This document shows positions 1 through 6,877 of a DNA stretch of 11,207 bases, one piece after another. The DNA is from an uncultured bacterium (GTDB taxonomy: Bacteria > Bacteroidota > Bacteroidia > Bacteroidales > Bacteroidaceae): NCBI GenBank assembly GCA_905215655.1, contig CAJMQT010000065.1, positions 1 through 11,207 on the forward strand, read 5' to 3'. The notes beneath the pieces are model-generated. The model did no database searches. It was not told where the DNA came from and saw nothing but the letters and a program-made list of their open reading frames with translations. The translations under genes and the position numbers were made by a program. The stretch's first letter is position 1; every line of letters starts with the position of its first letter.

Positions 1-38
1 ATGCAGATTGAAAGGGTGAAAGAACAGCGCCATCCCGA

Positions 39-67
39 CCTCCGCGAGGGGAGGTTAGGAGGGGGCT
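39..67 (+). repeat. GC-rich palindromic repeat, copy R1 (diverged)
   Basis: A 29-nt copy of the family seen at 2855, 3069, 4575, 4621 and 10303. It has the palindromic half (CCTCC ... GGAGG) followed by a G-rich arm ending GGGGGCT. It differs from the best copies at about five positions, mainly in the palindrome centre. Its AGCCCCC end faces pckA, the same orientation as the other copies relative to their genes, but it lies 190 nt past the pckA stop. Extra complementary bases to its left (CCCGAC at 34-39) make the palindrome longer than in other copies. Confidence 0.7.
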
Positions 68-106
68 GAGAGCCCGGCAGGGGGCTGTATGTGGTCATTA
101 CAAATC

Positions 107-184
107 AAGGAGTTAAAGCAGTCATGACCTCCTTCTTTTGGTTATTAACCAATAAAGGTATTGTCTTGACTCCTTTAACTCCTT
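107..184. repeat. Imperfect long inverted repeat downstream of pckA
   Basis: Bases 107-128 and 163-184 are reverse complements at 20 of 22 positions, with weaker complementarity continuing outward. The loop holds a second small palindrome, TTGGTTA-T-TAACCAA, at about 138-152. The whole folds into a long hairpin that would form in a read-through pckA transcript. There is no clear U-tract, so it is not a standard intrinsic terminator. It could be a small non-autonomous mobile element or an mRNA 3'-end stabiliser. No function is visible. Confidence 0.6.
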
Positions 185-257
185 GACTTCTTAACTGCTT
201 GGATTTGGCTCCGTGCAGTTAATTTATGAACTTATATGAGTTCTTGTTTTCTGAAAC

Positions 258-1871
258 TTAGAGTTTCGGTCCTGCTGCTACGAGAGCCTTGCCTGCCTCA
301 TTGCCTTCGTATTTTGCGAAGTTCTTGATGAAGCGTCCTGCGAGGTCCTTAGCCTTCTCTTCCCACTGTGCTGCGTCAGCATAAGTGTCGCGCGGGTCGA
401 GGATGTTGGGATCTACGCCGGGCAGAGCTGTCGGCACCTCGAAGTCGAACATAGGTATCTTCTTCGTCGGTGCGGTGTTGATAGAGCCGTCGAGGATTGC
501 GTCGATGATACCACGTGTGTCTTTGATTGAGATACGCTTGCCGGTGCCGTTCCAACCTGTGTTTACGAGGTAAGCCTTGGCGCCGCTCTTCTCCATCTTC
601 TTAACCAGCTCCTCAGCGTATTTTGTAGGATGCAGCTCGAGGAATGCCTGTCCGAAGCAAGCCGAGAAGGTAGGTGTGGGCTCTGTAATGCCGCGCTCTG
701 TACCTGCGAGCTTTGCTGTAAATCCTGACAAGAAGTAGTATTTTGTCTGCTCCGGAGTGAGGATTGATACGGGAGGAAGCACGCCGAAAGCGTCTGCCGA
801 GAGGAAGATTACCTGCTTTGCAGCGGGTGCGTGGCTTATCGGGCGAACGATGTTCTCGATGTGGTGGATAGGATAAGATACGCGGGTGTTCTCTGTCGTG
901 CTCTTGTCGGTGAAGTCGATCTTGCCTTCTGCGTCAACGGTTACGTTCTCCAACAGTGCGTCGCGACGGATGGCGTTGTAGATATCCGGCTCGCTCTCCT
1001 TGTCGAGGTTGATGACCTTGGCGTAGCAGCCGCCTTCGAAGTTGAACACGCCGTTGTCGTCCCAGCCGTGCTCGTCGTCGCCGATGAGCAGACGTTTCGG
1101 GTCGGTAGACAAGGTTGTCTTGCCTGTTCCTGACAGACCGAAGAAGATTGCGGTGTTCTCGCCGTTCTTGTCGCAGTTGGCTGAGCAGTGCATTGATGCG
1201 ATGCCTTTGAGCGGGAGGAAGTAGTTCATCATTGAGAACATACCCTTCTTCATTTCGCCGCCGTACCATGTGTTGATGATTACCTGCTCTCTTGAAGTTA
1301 CGTTGAATACAACTGCTGTCTCAGAGTTCAGACCAAGCTCCTTGTAGTTTTCGACCTTTGCTTTTGAAGCGTTGTAAACCACGAAGTCAGGCTCGAAGTC
1401 AGCGAGCTCTTCTTCCGTAGGACGGATGAACATGTTCTTTACGAAGTGTGCCTGCCAAGCTACTTCCATGATGAAGCGTACAGCCATGCGTGTGTCTTTG
1501 TTTGCACCGCAGAAGCCGTCAACGACATAGAGTTTCTTGCCTGAAAGCTCGTTCTTCGCGATTTCTTTAACGGCAGCCCAAGCCTCCTGAGATGCGGGCT
1601 TGTTGTCGTTCTTATATTCTTCCGATGTCCACCAAACGGTGTCCTTAGAGTTCTCGTCCATAACGATGAACTTGTCTTTGGGTGAACGTCCGGTGTAGAT
1701 TCCGGTCATTACGTTAACCGCGCCAAGTTCTGTCTGCTGACCTTTGTCAAAACCTGTGAGACCTTCTTTTGTCTCCTCTTCAAACAATACCTCATAAGAA
1801 GGATTGTAAAGAACCTCGGTAGTGCCCGTGATTCCATACTTCTCTAAAACTGACTTATCAAATTTTGCCAT
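258..1871 (-). CDS. pckA: Phosphoenolpyruvate carboxykinase (ATP)
   Basis: Interconverts oxaloacetate + ATP and PEP + CO2 + ADP (EC 4.1.1.49) in the cytoplasm. In rumen and gut Bacteroidota the enzyme is often used in the CO2-fixing direction, on the route to succinate. The 537-residue product matches the usual length of the ATP-type family. Visible motifs are GRSPKDKF (about 61-68), the segment with MKKGMFSMMNYFLP (about 207-220) and following MHCS (His 228) expected to bind metal and substrate, the P-loop GLSGTGKTTLS (245-255), LIGDDEHGW (262-270) and the HHIENIVRP segment (336-344). The frame is open 31 codons further upstream, but that extension runs over the promoter; MAKFDK at 1871 fits the family N-terminus. 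The gene is divergent from upp. No obvious terminator follows; a long hairpin lies at 107-184. Identification is secure. Confidence 0.97.
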   Translation of the reverse strand: MAKFDKSVLEKYGITGTTEVLYNPSYEVLFEEETKEGLTGFDKGQQTELGAVNVMTGIYTGRSPKDKFIVMDENSKDTVWWTSEEYKNDNKPASQEAWAAVKEIAKNELSGKKLYVVDGFCGANKDTRMAVRFIMEVAWQAHFVKNMFIRPTEEELADFEPDFVVYNASKAKVENYKELGLNSETAVVFNVTSREQVIINTWYGGEMKKGMFSMMNYFLPLKGIASMHCSANCDKNGENTAIFFGLSGTGKTTLSTDPKRLLIGDDEHGWDDNGVFNFEGGCYAKVINLDKESEPDIYNAIRRDALLENVTVDAEGKIDFTDKSTTENTRVSYPIHHIENIVRPISHAPAAKQVIFLSADAFGVLPPVSILTPEQTKYYFLSGFTAKLAGTERGITEPTPTFSACFGQAFLELHPTKYAEELVKKMEKSGAKAYLVNTGWNGTGKRISIKDTRGIIDAILDGSINTAPTKKIPMFDFEVPTALPGVDPNILDPRDTYADAAQWEEKAKDLAGRFIKNFAKYEGNEAGKALVAAGPKL

Positions 1872-1930
1872 TTTAAATATGTATTTAATGATTGAATGTT
1901 TATTCCTGATTACTTCTTTAAAACCGGATG

Positions 1931-1961
1931 CAAAGGTAGCAAAATTAAAAATACCGACAAA
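1931..1961 (-). promoter_or_regulatory. Predicted pckA promoter (Bacteroidota type)
   Basis: On the minus strand there is TTTG at 1961-1958 and TACCTTTG at 1938-1931, separated by 19 bp. This fits the Bacteroidota consensus TTTG-N19-TAnnTTTG. Transcription would start near 1924, leaving a leader of about 50 nt before the ATG at 1871. This position also argues against the longer upstream start. Confidence 0.75.
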
Positions 1962-2086
1962 CAACGGTTTGCAGAAAAAATCTTATTTCATCCTCTTTTT
2001 AGGTTAAAGTATTGAAAATTCAGACAATGCGTCACGCTTTTGTAATTTTCACTTTACAAAAAACAGCGGATTTAATGTGCCTTGTT

Positions 2087-2117
2087 ATTGTCGTTTATCG
2101 TATTTTTGTTAACTTTG
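2087..2117 (+). promoter_or_regulatory. Predicted upp promoter (Bacteroidota type)
   Basis: TAACTTTG at 2110-2117 is an exact -7 TAnnTTTG match, with ATTG at 2087-2090 as the -33 element after a 19-bp spacer. The start point would be near 2124, giving a very short leader of about 10 nt before the upp ATG. It does not overlap the divergent pckA promoter. Confidence 0.65.
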
Positions 2118-2133
2118 TAAACAAAAAACTTCT

Positions 2134-2790
2134 ATGAAAACAATAAATTTCAGCGACACCAACTCGGTCATTAACAGCTACATGGCGGAGATGAGGGATG
2201 TGGATTACCAGCAGAACAGACTGCTGTTCCGTAACAACATAAGACGCGTGGGCGAGATGATGGCCTACGAGGTAAGCAAGACGCTCAGGTATGAGGAAAA
2301 GGATGTACAGACACCGCTCGGCGTGGCGAAGGTCATGCTGCCCGCCGACGACATCGTGATAGCCACCGTGCTGCGTGCCGGACTGCCTTTCCATGAGGGC
2401 TTTCTCAATGTTTTCGACCATGCCGAGAACGCCTTTGTCAGCGCCTACCGCATGTATACGAACCGCGAGCACACCGAGGTAGGCGTGAGAGCGGAGTACA
2501 TGGCGGCGCCGTCGATAGAGGGAAAGACGCTCATTATCGTCGATCCCATGCTCGCGACGGGCGGCTCCATGGCGGCGGGGTATGAGGCGTTGCTGAAAAA
2601 CGGCAAGCCCGCCTGTGTGCATATCGCCAGCGTCATTGCGACGGAAGAGGGTCTCGACGTGGTCCGTCAGACCGTTCCGGAGAACACGACGCTGTGGTGT
2701 GCCGCCATCGACCCCGGCATGAACGAACACAAATACATCGTTCCGGGATTTGGAGACGCCGGCGACCTGTGTTACGGAGAGAAACTTTAA
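2134..2790 (+). CDS. upp: Uracil phosphoribosyltransferase
   Basis: Converts uracil and PRPP to UMP and diphosphate (EC 2.4.2.9), the pyrimidine salvage step, in the cytoplasm. The protein has 218 residues, close to the usual length of about 210. It carries RAGLP (81-85), the PRPP-binding loop VDPMLATGGS (136-145) and the uracil-binding C-terminal segment YIVPGFGDAGD (201-211). In this last segment the family usually has a PGxGDAGDR pattern; here Leu follows the final Asp (GDLCYG). That may be a lineage variant. The gene appears to be a single transcription unit: divergent from pckA, convergent with korB, its own promoter upstream and a bidirectional terminator at 3009-3042. Two GC-rich hairpin repeats start 10 nt after the stop codon. 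Confidence 0.95.
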   Translation: MKTINFSDTNSVINSYMAEMRDVDYQQNRLLFRNNIRRVGEMMAYEVSKTLRYEEKDVQTPLGVAKVMLPADDIVIATVLRAGLPFHEGFLNVFDHAENAFVSAYRMYTNREHTEVGVRAEYMAAPSIEGKTLIIVDPMLATGGSMAAGYEALLKNGKPACVHIASVIATEEGLDVVRQTVPENTTLWCAAIDPGMNEHKYIVPGFGDAGDLCYGEKL

Positions 2791-2800
2791 AAGGAGAAAA

Positions 2801-2837
2801 AGCCTCACCCCCGACCCCTCTCCCAAAGAGAGGGGAG
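2801..2837 (+). repeat. GC-rich palindromic repeat, variant form, after upp
   Basis: Starts AGCCTCACCCCCGACC and continues with the hairpin CCCCTCTC-CCAAA-GAGAGGGG (2815-2835). The architecture matches the 29-nt family (AGCC..., C-rich arm, GACC, palindrome), with a different palindrome and a 5-nt loop. It starts 10 nt after the upp stop codon and lies in the sense orientation. I recall this variant as widespread between genes in Bacteroidota. Confidence 0.75.
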
Positions 2838-2854
2838 TGCAAGACTCGCATTGA

Positions 2855-2883
2855 AGCCCCCTCCTGACCTCCCCGAGGGGAGG
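2855..2883 (-). repeat. GC-rich palindromic repeat, copy R2
   Basis: A full 29-nt copy: on the plus strand AGCCCCC, then a C-rich arm with TGACC, then the palindrome CCTCCCCGAGGGGAGG. It lies 17 nt after the variant copy at 2801-2837 and has the same orientation relative to upp, so upp is followed by two hairpins in tandem. It is inverted relative to copy R3 at 3069-3097 on the other side of the terminator. Confidence 0.9.
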
Positions 2884-2950
2884 AATTGATATTTGCCTTG
2901 TTAATTGTTGTCGGTATTTTATTTCGTCGAACTGACGTTACGTTAAATAC

Positions 2951-2967
2951 ACATGCCAAAGGCATGT
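2951..2967. repeat. Small palindrome ACATGCC-AAA-GGCATGT
   Basis: A perfect 7-bp stem with a 3-nt loop in the upp-korB spacer, between repeats R2 and R3. It lacks a U-tract. It resembles a separate short repeat family seen between genes in this group (from memory, not checked). Confidence 0.45.
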
Positions 2968-3008
2968 CTCTACTCGGTCTGTCTCTTAAATTATTAAATT
3001 ATAAGACA

Positions 3009-3042
3009 AAAAAAGACGAAGAAAACAATCTTCGTCTTTTTT
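3009..3042. terminator. Bidirectional intrinsic terminator between upp and korB
   Basis: A 14-bp perfect stem: A6 + GACGAAGA (3009-3022), loop AAACAA, and TCTTCGTC + T6 (3029-3042). A-tract and T-tract on either side let it act on both strands, ending upp transcripts rightward and korB transcripts leftward. The same hairpin, longer, occurs at 10236-10282 between another convergent pair. Confidence 0.88.
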
Positions 3043-3068
3043 GCTTTTCCCCTCTTTTCGCCTCTTCT

Positions 3069-3097
3069 CCTCCCCTCGGGGAGGTCGGGTGGGGGCT
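3069..3097 (+). repeat. GC-rich palindromic repeat, copy R3 (korB 3' end)
   Basis: A 29-nt copy with palindrome CCTCCCCTCGGGGAGG followed by the G-rich arm ending GGGGGCT. Read along korB it begins 13 nt after the korB stop. Past the palindrome is a purine-rich tract (3043-3068 on the minus strand), then the terminator at 3009-3042. This arrangement is nearly identical to that downstream of the outer-membrane gene (10236-10331). Confidence 0.92.
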
Positions 3098-3110
3098 TCC
3101 TTCTTTCCCT

Positions 3111-4163
3111 TTACTCCACCTCCCAGATATCGTTTGTTTCGAGCAGTTCGGCGAAGTTATGATACTTCTTCTTGCCCTTGACGTCCTCTATCTGAGCGTG
3201 AACGGCGTCGTCGTATGTCGGTGCCTCCACGTCGCGGATGACGCCCAAGGCAACGGGGAAGCCGTGCTCATTGTCCATCATCGCGAGTTTCAGCTGCAAG
3301 GTGTTGTCCTCGCAATGCGCGTCATGCACAAGGATGTCTTTTTCCGTGATGCCGTTCTTGCCTATTTTCACCACTTTCAAGCCAAATCCTTCCTGCATCA
3401 AGCCGTACTCGTTGTTCTCTCCGAAGATCAGAGGCTCGCCGTGACGCACGTAGATCGTGTTCTTCTTACGACCCTCCTTGTTGTAAATGGCGTCGTAGCA
3501 GCCGTTGTTGAAGATTACGCAGTTCTGCAAAATCTCGCATACCGAGGCGCCTTTGTGCTTGTAGGCGGCTTTCAGAATGTCTACCGTTCCGGCGGCGTCT
3601 GTCGCCACGGCGCGTGCGAAGAAGTGTCCGCGTGCGCCGAAACAGAGTTCGGCGGGCAGGAACGGGTCTTCCACCGTGCCGTAGGGTGATGATTTGCTGA
3701 CAAATCCGCGTGGTGACGTCGGTGAGTACTGACCTTTCGTCAAGCCGTAGATGCGGTTGTTGAGCAGTATCATGTTGATGTCGATATTACGCCGCATGGC
3801 GTGGATAAAGTGGTTTCCGCCGATTGCAAGTCCGTCGCCGTCGCCGCTGATCTGCCACACCGCGAGGTTTGGATTAGCAACTTTTGCACCCGTCGCTATT
3901 GACGCTGCGCGACCGTGGATGGTCTGCATGGCGTAGGTATTTACGTAATAAGGCAGTCGGCTTGAACATCCGATACCCGAAATCACCGCCGTCTGATATG
4001 GCGGAACGCCGAGTTCAGCCATCGCTTTGTGCAGAGATGCAAGGAAGAAGTGGTCTCCACAACCCGGACACCAGCGCGGTTGACCTTTTTTATAATCAGA
4101 AGGTGTATAAGCCCCCCCTGCGTTCCCCCCGAGGGGGGATGTTGAATATGCCTTGTTTTCCAT
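3111..4163 (-). CDS. korB: 2-oxoacid (2-oxoglutarate) ferredoxin oxidoreductase, beta subunit
   Basis: TPP-binding beta subunit that, with KorA, converts 2-oxoglutarate, CoA and oxidised ferredoxin to succinyl-CoA, CO2 and reduced ferredoxin (EC 1.2.7.3), in either direction. The product has 350 residues. WCPGCGDH (31-38) is the family signature, and SGDGDG...NN (106-136) is the TPP/Mg motif. The ATG overlaps the preceding gene's stop as TAATG, suggesting translational coupling. Residues about 7-18 (STSPLGGNAGGA) are encoded by a GC-rich repeat; no ATG, GTG or TTG occurs between the repeat and the WCPGCGDH motif, so the repeat must be translated. Without it the N-terminus would read roughly MENKAYTPSDYKKGQ, a normal-looking start. 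The substrate could be another 2-oxoacid; korB is the best fit. A terminator at 3009-3042 ends the operon. Confidence 0.9.
   Translation of the reverse strand: MENKAYSTSPLGGNAGGAYTPSDYKKGQPRWCPGCGDHFFLASLHKAMAELGVPPYQTAVISGIGCSSRLPYYVNTYAMQTIHGRAASIATGAKVANPNLAVWQISGDGDGLAIGGNHFIHAMRRNIDINMILLNNRIYGLTKGQYSPTSPRGFVSKSSPYGTVEDPFLPAELCFGARGHFFARAVATDAAGTVDILKAAYKHKGASVCEILQNCVIFNNGCYDAIYNKEGRKKNTIYVRHGEPLIFGENNEYGLMQEGFGLKVVKIGKNGITEKDILVHDAHCEDNTLQLKLAMMDNEHGFPVALGVIRDVEAPTYDDAVHAQIEDVKGKKKYHNFAELLETNDIWEVE
4110..4139 (-). repeat. Variant GC-rich repeat inside korB coding sequence (R4)
   Basis: On the plus strand it runs AGCCCCCCCTGCG..., ending in CCCCCCGAGGGGGG, a 6-bp perfect stem around GA. 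It shares the AGCCCCC start, the C-rich arm and the CCCCGAGGGG core with the other copies, but has extra C/G and GTT in place of ACC. It occupies codons of roughly residues 9-18 of KorB and keeps the frame open. Similar bases flank it (GGCATAT and GGCTTAT on the coding strand), perhaps a decayed target duplication. Of all copies it alone lies in a gene. Confidence 0.75.
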
Positions 4164-4540
4164 TATTTCAGATTTTCTTTAATTGTTTTTAAAACACTAT
4201 CTGTACACCCTATTACTTCTTCGTTGCTAAATCTTATGACCTTGAACCCCATGCTGTTGAGCTTTTTAGTCCGCTCCTCATCGCTTTTTGGTTGGTCTTC
4301 CGTGTGGTGATATCCGCCATCTATTTCTACGACCAATTTTGAGTCGAGGCATACGAAATCTGCAATGAAGTTTCCGATGATATGTTGACGTTTGAAAATA
4401 TGCCCGAGTCTTCCCCCTTTTACGAGATGCCAGATTATGCTTTCGGTCTGTGTCGGTTTGCTTCGGTTTTCCCTTGCGAGTTCTTTCAGCTTTCCATACA
4501 CGCTTCCGTCCGCCGTCCTATAAGGATAATCTTCTTTCAT
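4163..4540 (-). CDS. DUF559 family Vsr-like endonuclease domain protein
   Basis: A 125-residue protein of the DUF559 group, related to the very-short-patch repair and PD-(D/E)XK nuclease folds. Residues expected for catalysis are all present: Glu33 in TQTESIIW, Asp61 in NFIADF, and Glu72-x-Asp74 in LVVEIDGGYH, together with FKRQ (49-52) and the closing VIRFSNEEV (101-109). It therefore looks intact rather than decayed. Its biological role and DNA target are unknown for the family. The gene sits between korA and korB: 116 nt after the korA stop, and overlapping korB by one base (TAATG). Its base composition is visibly more AT-rich than korA and korB, suggesting later arrival. Palindromic repeats lie on both sides (4575-4649 and 4110-4139). 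No SD motif sits close to the ATG, though a purine-rich tract (about 4554-4574) precedes it. Confidence 0.87.
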   Translation of the reverse strand: MKEDYPYRTADGSVYGKLKELARENRSKPTQTESIIWHLVKGGRLGHIFKRQHIIGNFIADFVCLDSKLVVEIDGGYHHTEDQPKSDEERTKKLNSMGFKVIRFSNEEVIGCTDSVLKTIKENLK

Positions 4541-4574
4541 TTATATTTCCTATTAATCTCTCCTTCGCTCTTCT

Positions 4575-4603
4575 CCTCCCCTCGGGGAGGTCGGGTAGGG
4601 GCT
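4575..4603 (+). repeat. GC-rich palindromic repeat, copy R5
   Basis: A 29-nt copy with CCTCCCCTCGGGGAGG and an arm ending AGGGGCT, in the korA-nuclease gap. Its purine-rich continuation on the minus strand (AGAAGAGCGAAGGAGAGA) leads to the nuclease start codon 35 nt away, so the repeat tail forms the nuclease gene's leader. Confidence 0.92.
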
Positions 4604-4620
4604 TTTTCTCTCTCCCATCT

Positions 4621-4649
4621 CCTCCCCTCGGGGAGGTCGGGAGGGGGCT
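4621..4649 (+). repeat. GC-rich palindromic repeat, copy R6 (korA 3' end)
   Basis: A 29-nt consensus-like copy starting 7 nt after the korA stop on the minus strand. The block 4618-4659, including the complement of the korA stop codon, is identical over 42 nt to 10300-10341, which includes the outer-membrane gene's stop codon. It is followed 17 nt on by copy R5 in the same orientation. Confidence 0.93.
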
Positions 4650-4656
4650 GTTTTTC

Positions 4657-6501
4657 TTATATTATTTTAGTGAACGCTTTTACCAACTCTTCAACAACGA
4701 ACGGTTGTCCCTTTACTTCGTTGAACTGATAGGGGTTGAAGTTGTCAATCTTCATGCGCAGGTAAGCGGCAAACTGACCGAGGTTCTGCTCGGCAACCAC
4801 CACCTTCTTGTATTTCGTGAGCACCTGCTCGGTGTTCTTCGGCAGCGGGTTGATGTAGCTGAAATGAGCCAAGGCAACCTTGTTGCCTGCCTTGCGCATC
4901 TCTTCCATTGCCGAGTAGAGATGACCGAAGGTGCCTCCGAAACCTACGATGAGCAGGTCGGCGTCGTCGGCGTCGCCCATTACCTCAACGTCTGGCACGG
5001 GTATCTTGAACACCTTTGCGGCGCGCTGACGGCACATGCGGTCGTGGTTCTCCGGGTCGGTGGATATCGCTCCGGTGTTGCCGTCTTTCTCCAAGCCGCC
5101 CAAGATGTGCTCGAAGCCCTCCTGTCCGGGTATCGCCCAGTAGCGGGCGCCCGTCTCCGGGTCGCGCTTGTACGGTGTGTACAGACCTTTCTGGTCGTCG
5201 GTGGCGTAGTGCGGGTGTATCTCCGGCAGGGCGTCGATGTCCGGCAGTTTCCATGCCGACGAGCCGTTGGCTACGAAGGCGTCTGTCAGCAGCACCACGG
5301 GGGTGAGGTGTTCCAGCGCTATCTTTGCAGCGGCGTACACCGCGTCGAAGCAGTTGGTGGGGCTGGTGGCGGCTATCACGGGCATTGGTGACTCGCCGTT
5401 GCGTCCGAAGAGAGCCTGCAAGAGGTCTGTCTGCTCGCTCTTCGTGGGCAGTCCGGTTGACGGTCCGCCGCGCTGTACGTCGATGATGACGAGCGGCAAC
5501 TCGTCGATTACGGCAAGGTTCATTGCCTCCGATTTAAGGCAGATACCCGGTCCTGATGTCGACGTTGCCGCCAACGCTCCCGCGAACGACGCTCCCACGG
5601 CGCTTGCGCAGCCCGATATCTCGTCTTCGCATTGCACGGTTATCACTCCGCACGACTTATGCTTAGCCAGCTCGTGCAGTATGTCCGTGGCGGGCGTGAT
5701 GGGGTATGAGCCGAGGTATAGCTGCAATCCCGCCTTCTCTGCGGCAGCTATCAGTCCGTAAGCGGTAGCCTTGTTTCCGGTGATGTCCATGTAACGGCCT
5801 TTCACCTTGTTCTTCGACTCGATGCGGTATGTCGCCGGCACGCTGGCGTGGGTGTTGTGTCCGTAGTCGAAACCTGCGTGAACCACCTTCACGTTGCATT
5901 CGGCGATGGCGGGTTTCTTGGCGAATTTCTCTCTGAGGAACGCCGTCACGAAGTCGAGGTTACGGTTGAACAGCCAGCAGACGATGCCTAAGGCGAACAT
6001 GTTGCGGCATTTCAGCACCGACTTGTTGTCCATTCCGCTGTCGGCAAGACAGTCTTTCACCATCTGCGTTATGGGGCATGCCACCACGCGGTCGGCGTCG
6101 ATGCCCATCTCGCCGAGGTAGTCTTCGGTCTTGAACTCCGCCTTTTTCAGGTCGGCGGGGCCGAAGCTGTCGGTGTCGATGATTATCGTTGCCTGCGGTT
6201 TGGCAAACTTATACTGCGTTTTCAGTGCCGCGGCGTTCATTGCCACGAGCACGTCGCACTTGTCTCCCGGCGTGTAAGCCTTGCCTCCGGAGATGTGAAC
6301 CTGAAAGCCCGAGACGCCCGTCAGCGAGCCTTGCGGTGCGCGGATGTCTGCTGGATAGTCAGGAAACGTGGATATTCCGTTGCCAATCGTTGCTGAGACG
6401 GTAGAGAAAATGTTTCCCGCCAGCTGCATTCCGTCGCCGGAGTCTCCCGAGAAGCGTACCACTACGTCTTCGAGTTGTTTTACTTCCAATTCTTCTGCCA
6501 T
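4657..6501 (-). CDS. korA: 2-oxoacid (2-oxoglutarate) ferredoxin oxidoreductase, alpha subunit with fused gamma domain
   Basis: Partner of KorB; together they interconvert 2-oxoglutarate and succinyl-CoA using ferredoxin in the cytoplasm. The 614-residue protein has an N-terminal gamma domain (about 10-200), opening with RFSGDSGDGMQLAG (16-29). The pyrimidine-binding alpha domain follows (about 240-415), with YPITPATD (266-273), QCEDEISG (290-297), TSGPG (315-319) and RGGPSTGLPTKSEQTD (344-359). Domain II comes last (about 510-614). No cysteine cluster for an internal ferredoxin is visible and no korC/korD-like gene is in the window. The gene is first in the korA-DUF559-korB unit, with a predicted promoter at 6622-6652. 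Two hairpin repeats separate it from the rest of the operon, unusual for subunits normally encoded side by side. The 2-oxoglutarate specificity is inferred from family and context. Confidence 0.92.
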   Translation of the reverse strand: MAEELEVKQLEDVVVRFSGDSGDGMQLAGNIFSTVSATIGNGISTFPDYPADIRAPQGSLTGVSGFQVHISGGKAYTPGDKCDVLVAMNAAALKTQYKFAKPQATIIIDTDSFGPADLKKAEFKTEDYLGEMGIDADRVVACPITQMVKDCLADSGMDNKSVLKCRNMFALGIVCWLFNRNLDFVTAFLREKFAKKPAIAECNVKVVHAGFDYGHNTHASVPATYRIESKNKVKGRYMDITGNKATAYGLIAAAEKAGLQLYLGSYPITPATDILHELAKHKSCGVITVQCEDEISGCASAVGASFAGALAATSTSGPGICLKSEAMNLAVIDELPLVIIDVQRGGPSTGLPTKSEQTDLLQALFGRNGESPMPVIAATSPTNCFDAVYAAAKIALEHLTPVVLLTDAFVANGSSAWKLPDIDALPEIHPHYATDDQKGLYTPYKRDPETGARYWAIPGQEGFEHILGGLEKDGNTGAISTDPENHDRMCRQRAAKVFKIPVPDVEVMGDADDADLLIVGFGGTFGHLYSAMEEMRKAGNKVALAHFSYINPLPKNTEQVLTKYKKVVVAEQNLGQFAAYLRMKIDNFNPYQFNEVKGQPFVVEELVKAFTKII

Positions 6502-6621
6502 AAATTAAAGTCTTTTTTGCTTGTCGCTTATTTCGATGATTGTTATTTTCTTTTTGTCGTGCCGCATATCGCCCTGCCGTACGTTTTGTCGCGGCGGTCG
6601 TTGCAGACTTACAGTATTTTG

Positions 6622-6652
6622 CAAAGTTCGCAAAGTTTATTGAAACGGCAAA
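6622..6652 (-). promoter_or_regulatory. Predicted korA operon promoter
   Basis: On the minus strand there is TTTG at 6652-6649, a 19-bp spacer and GAACTTTG at 6629-6622, a near match to TAnnTTTG. A start near 6615 would give a leader of about 115 nt. A second CTTTG at 6635-6631 is a possible alternative. Confidence 0.55.
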
Positions 6653-6853
6653 ATGTTTTTAAAGAAATCTTTTCGTTATGACATATCTGCCGTATTTCAA
6701 TACATTTTACTTGCATTTTGCCTGTTTAAGTCCTCTTTTTGATGATAAAACAATACATTTTAAACATTAAATGTGTTATATTGTAAAAATTGAGCAGGCG
6801 CGCTTGACGGATAAAAATGCCGTGCCTCCGGCAACACCCACAAATGCCTTTGT

Positions 6854-6877
6854 AACCCGCTGATAATCAGACGGGTT
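6854..6877. repeat. Hairpin AACCCG...CGGGTT
   Basis: AACCCGCTGAT faces ATCAGACGGGTT, forming an 11-bp stem with one bulged base and a minimal loop. It abuts the repeat cluster that starts at 6876 and is probably part of the same element. Confidence 0.55.

Noticed and set aside
1872..1964. Longer pckA start giving 31 extra residues (MFVGIF...)
   Set aside because: The extension covers the predicted -7 promoter element and leader, and has no counterpart in the family; the start at 1871 fits.
2095..2826. A 243-codon minus-strand frame opposite upp
   Set aside because: It starts in the GC-rich repeat (MGEGSGVR) and overlaps the whole upp gene and its promoter.
2886..3689. A plus-strand open frame through the upp-korB spacer into korB
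   Set aside because: It crosses the terminator and repeat R3 and then runs antisense to korB; no coding features.
4450..5391. A 313-codon open frame on the plus strand opposite korA
   Set aside because: It is antisense to a clear korA, and its start consists of repeat-derived peptides (LPSGRSG, SPPLGEVG). GC-rich codon use in korA keeps the opposite frame open.
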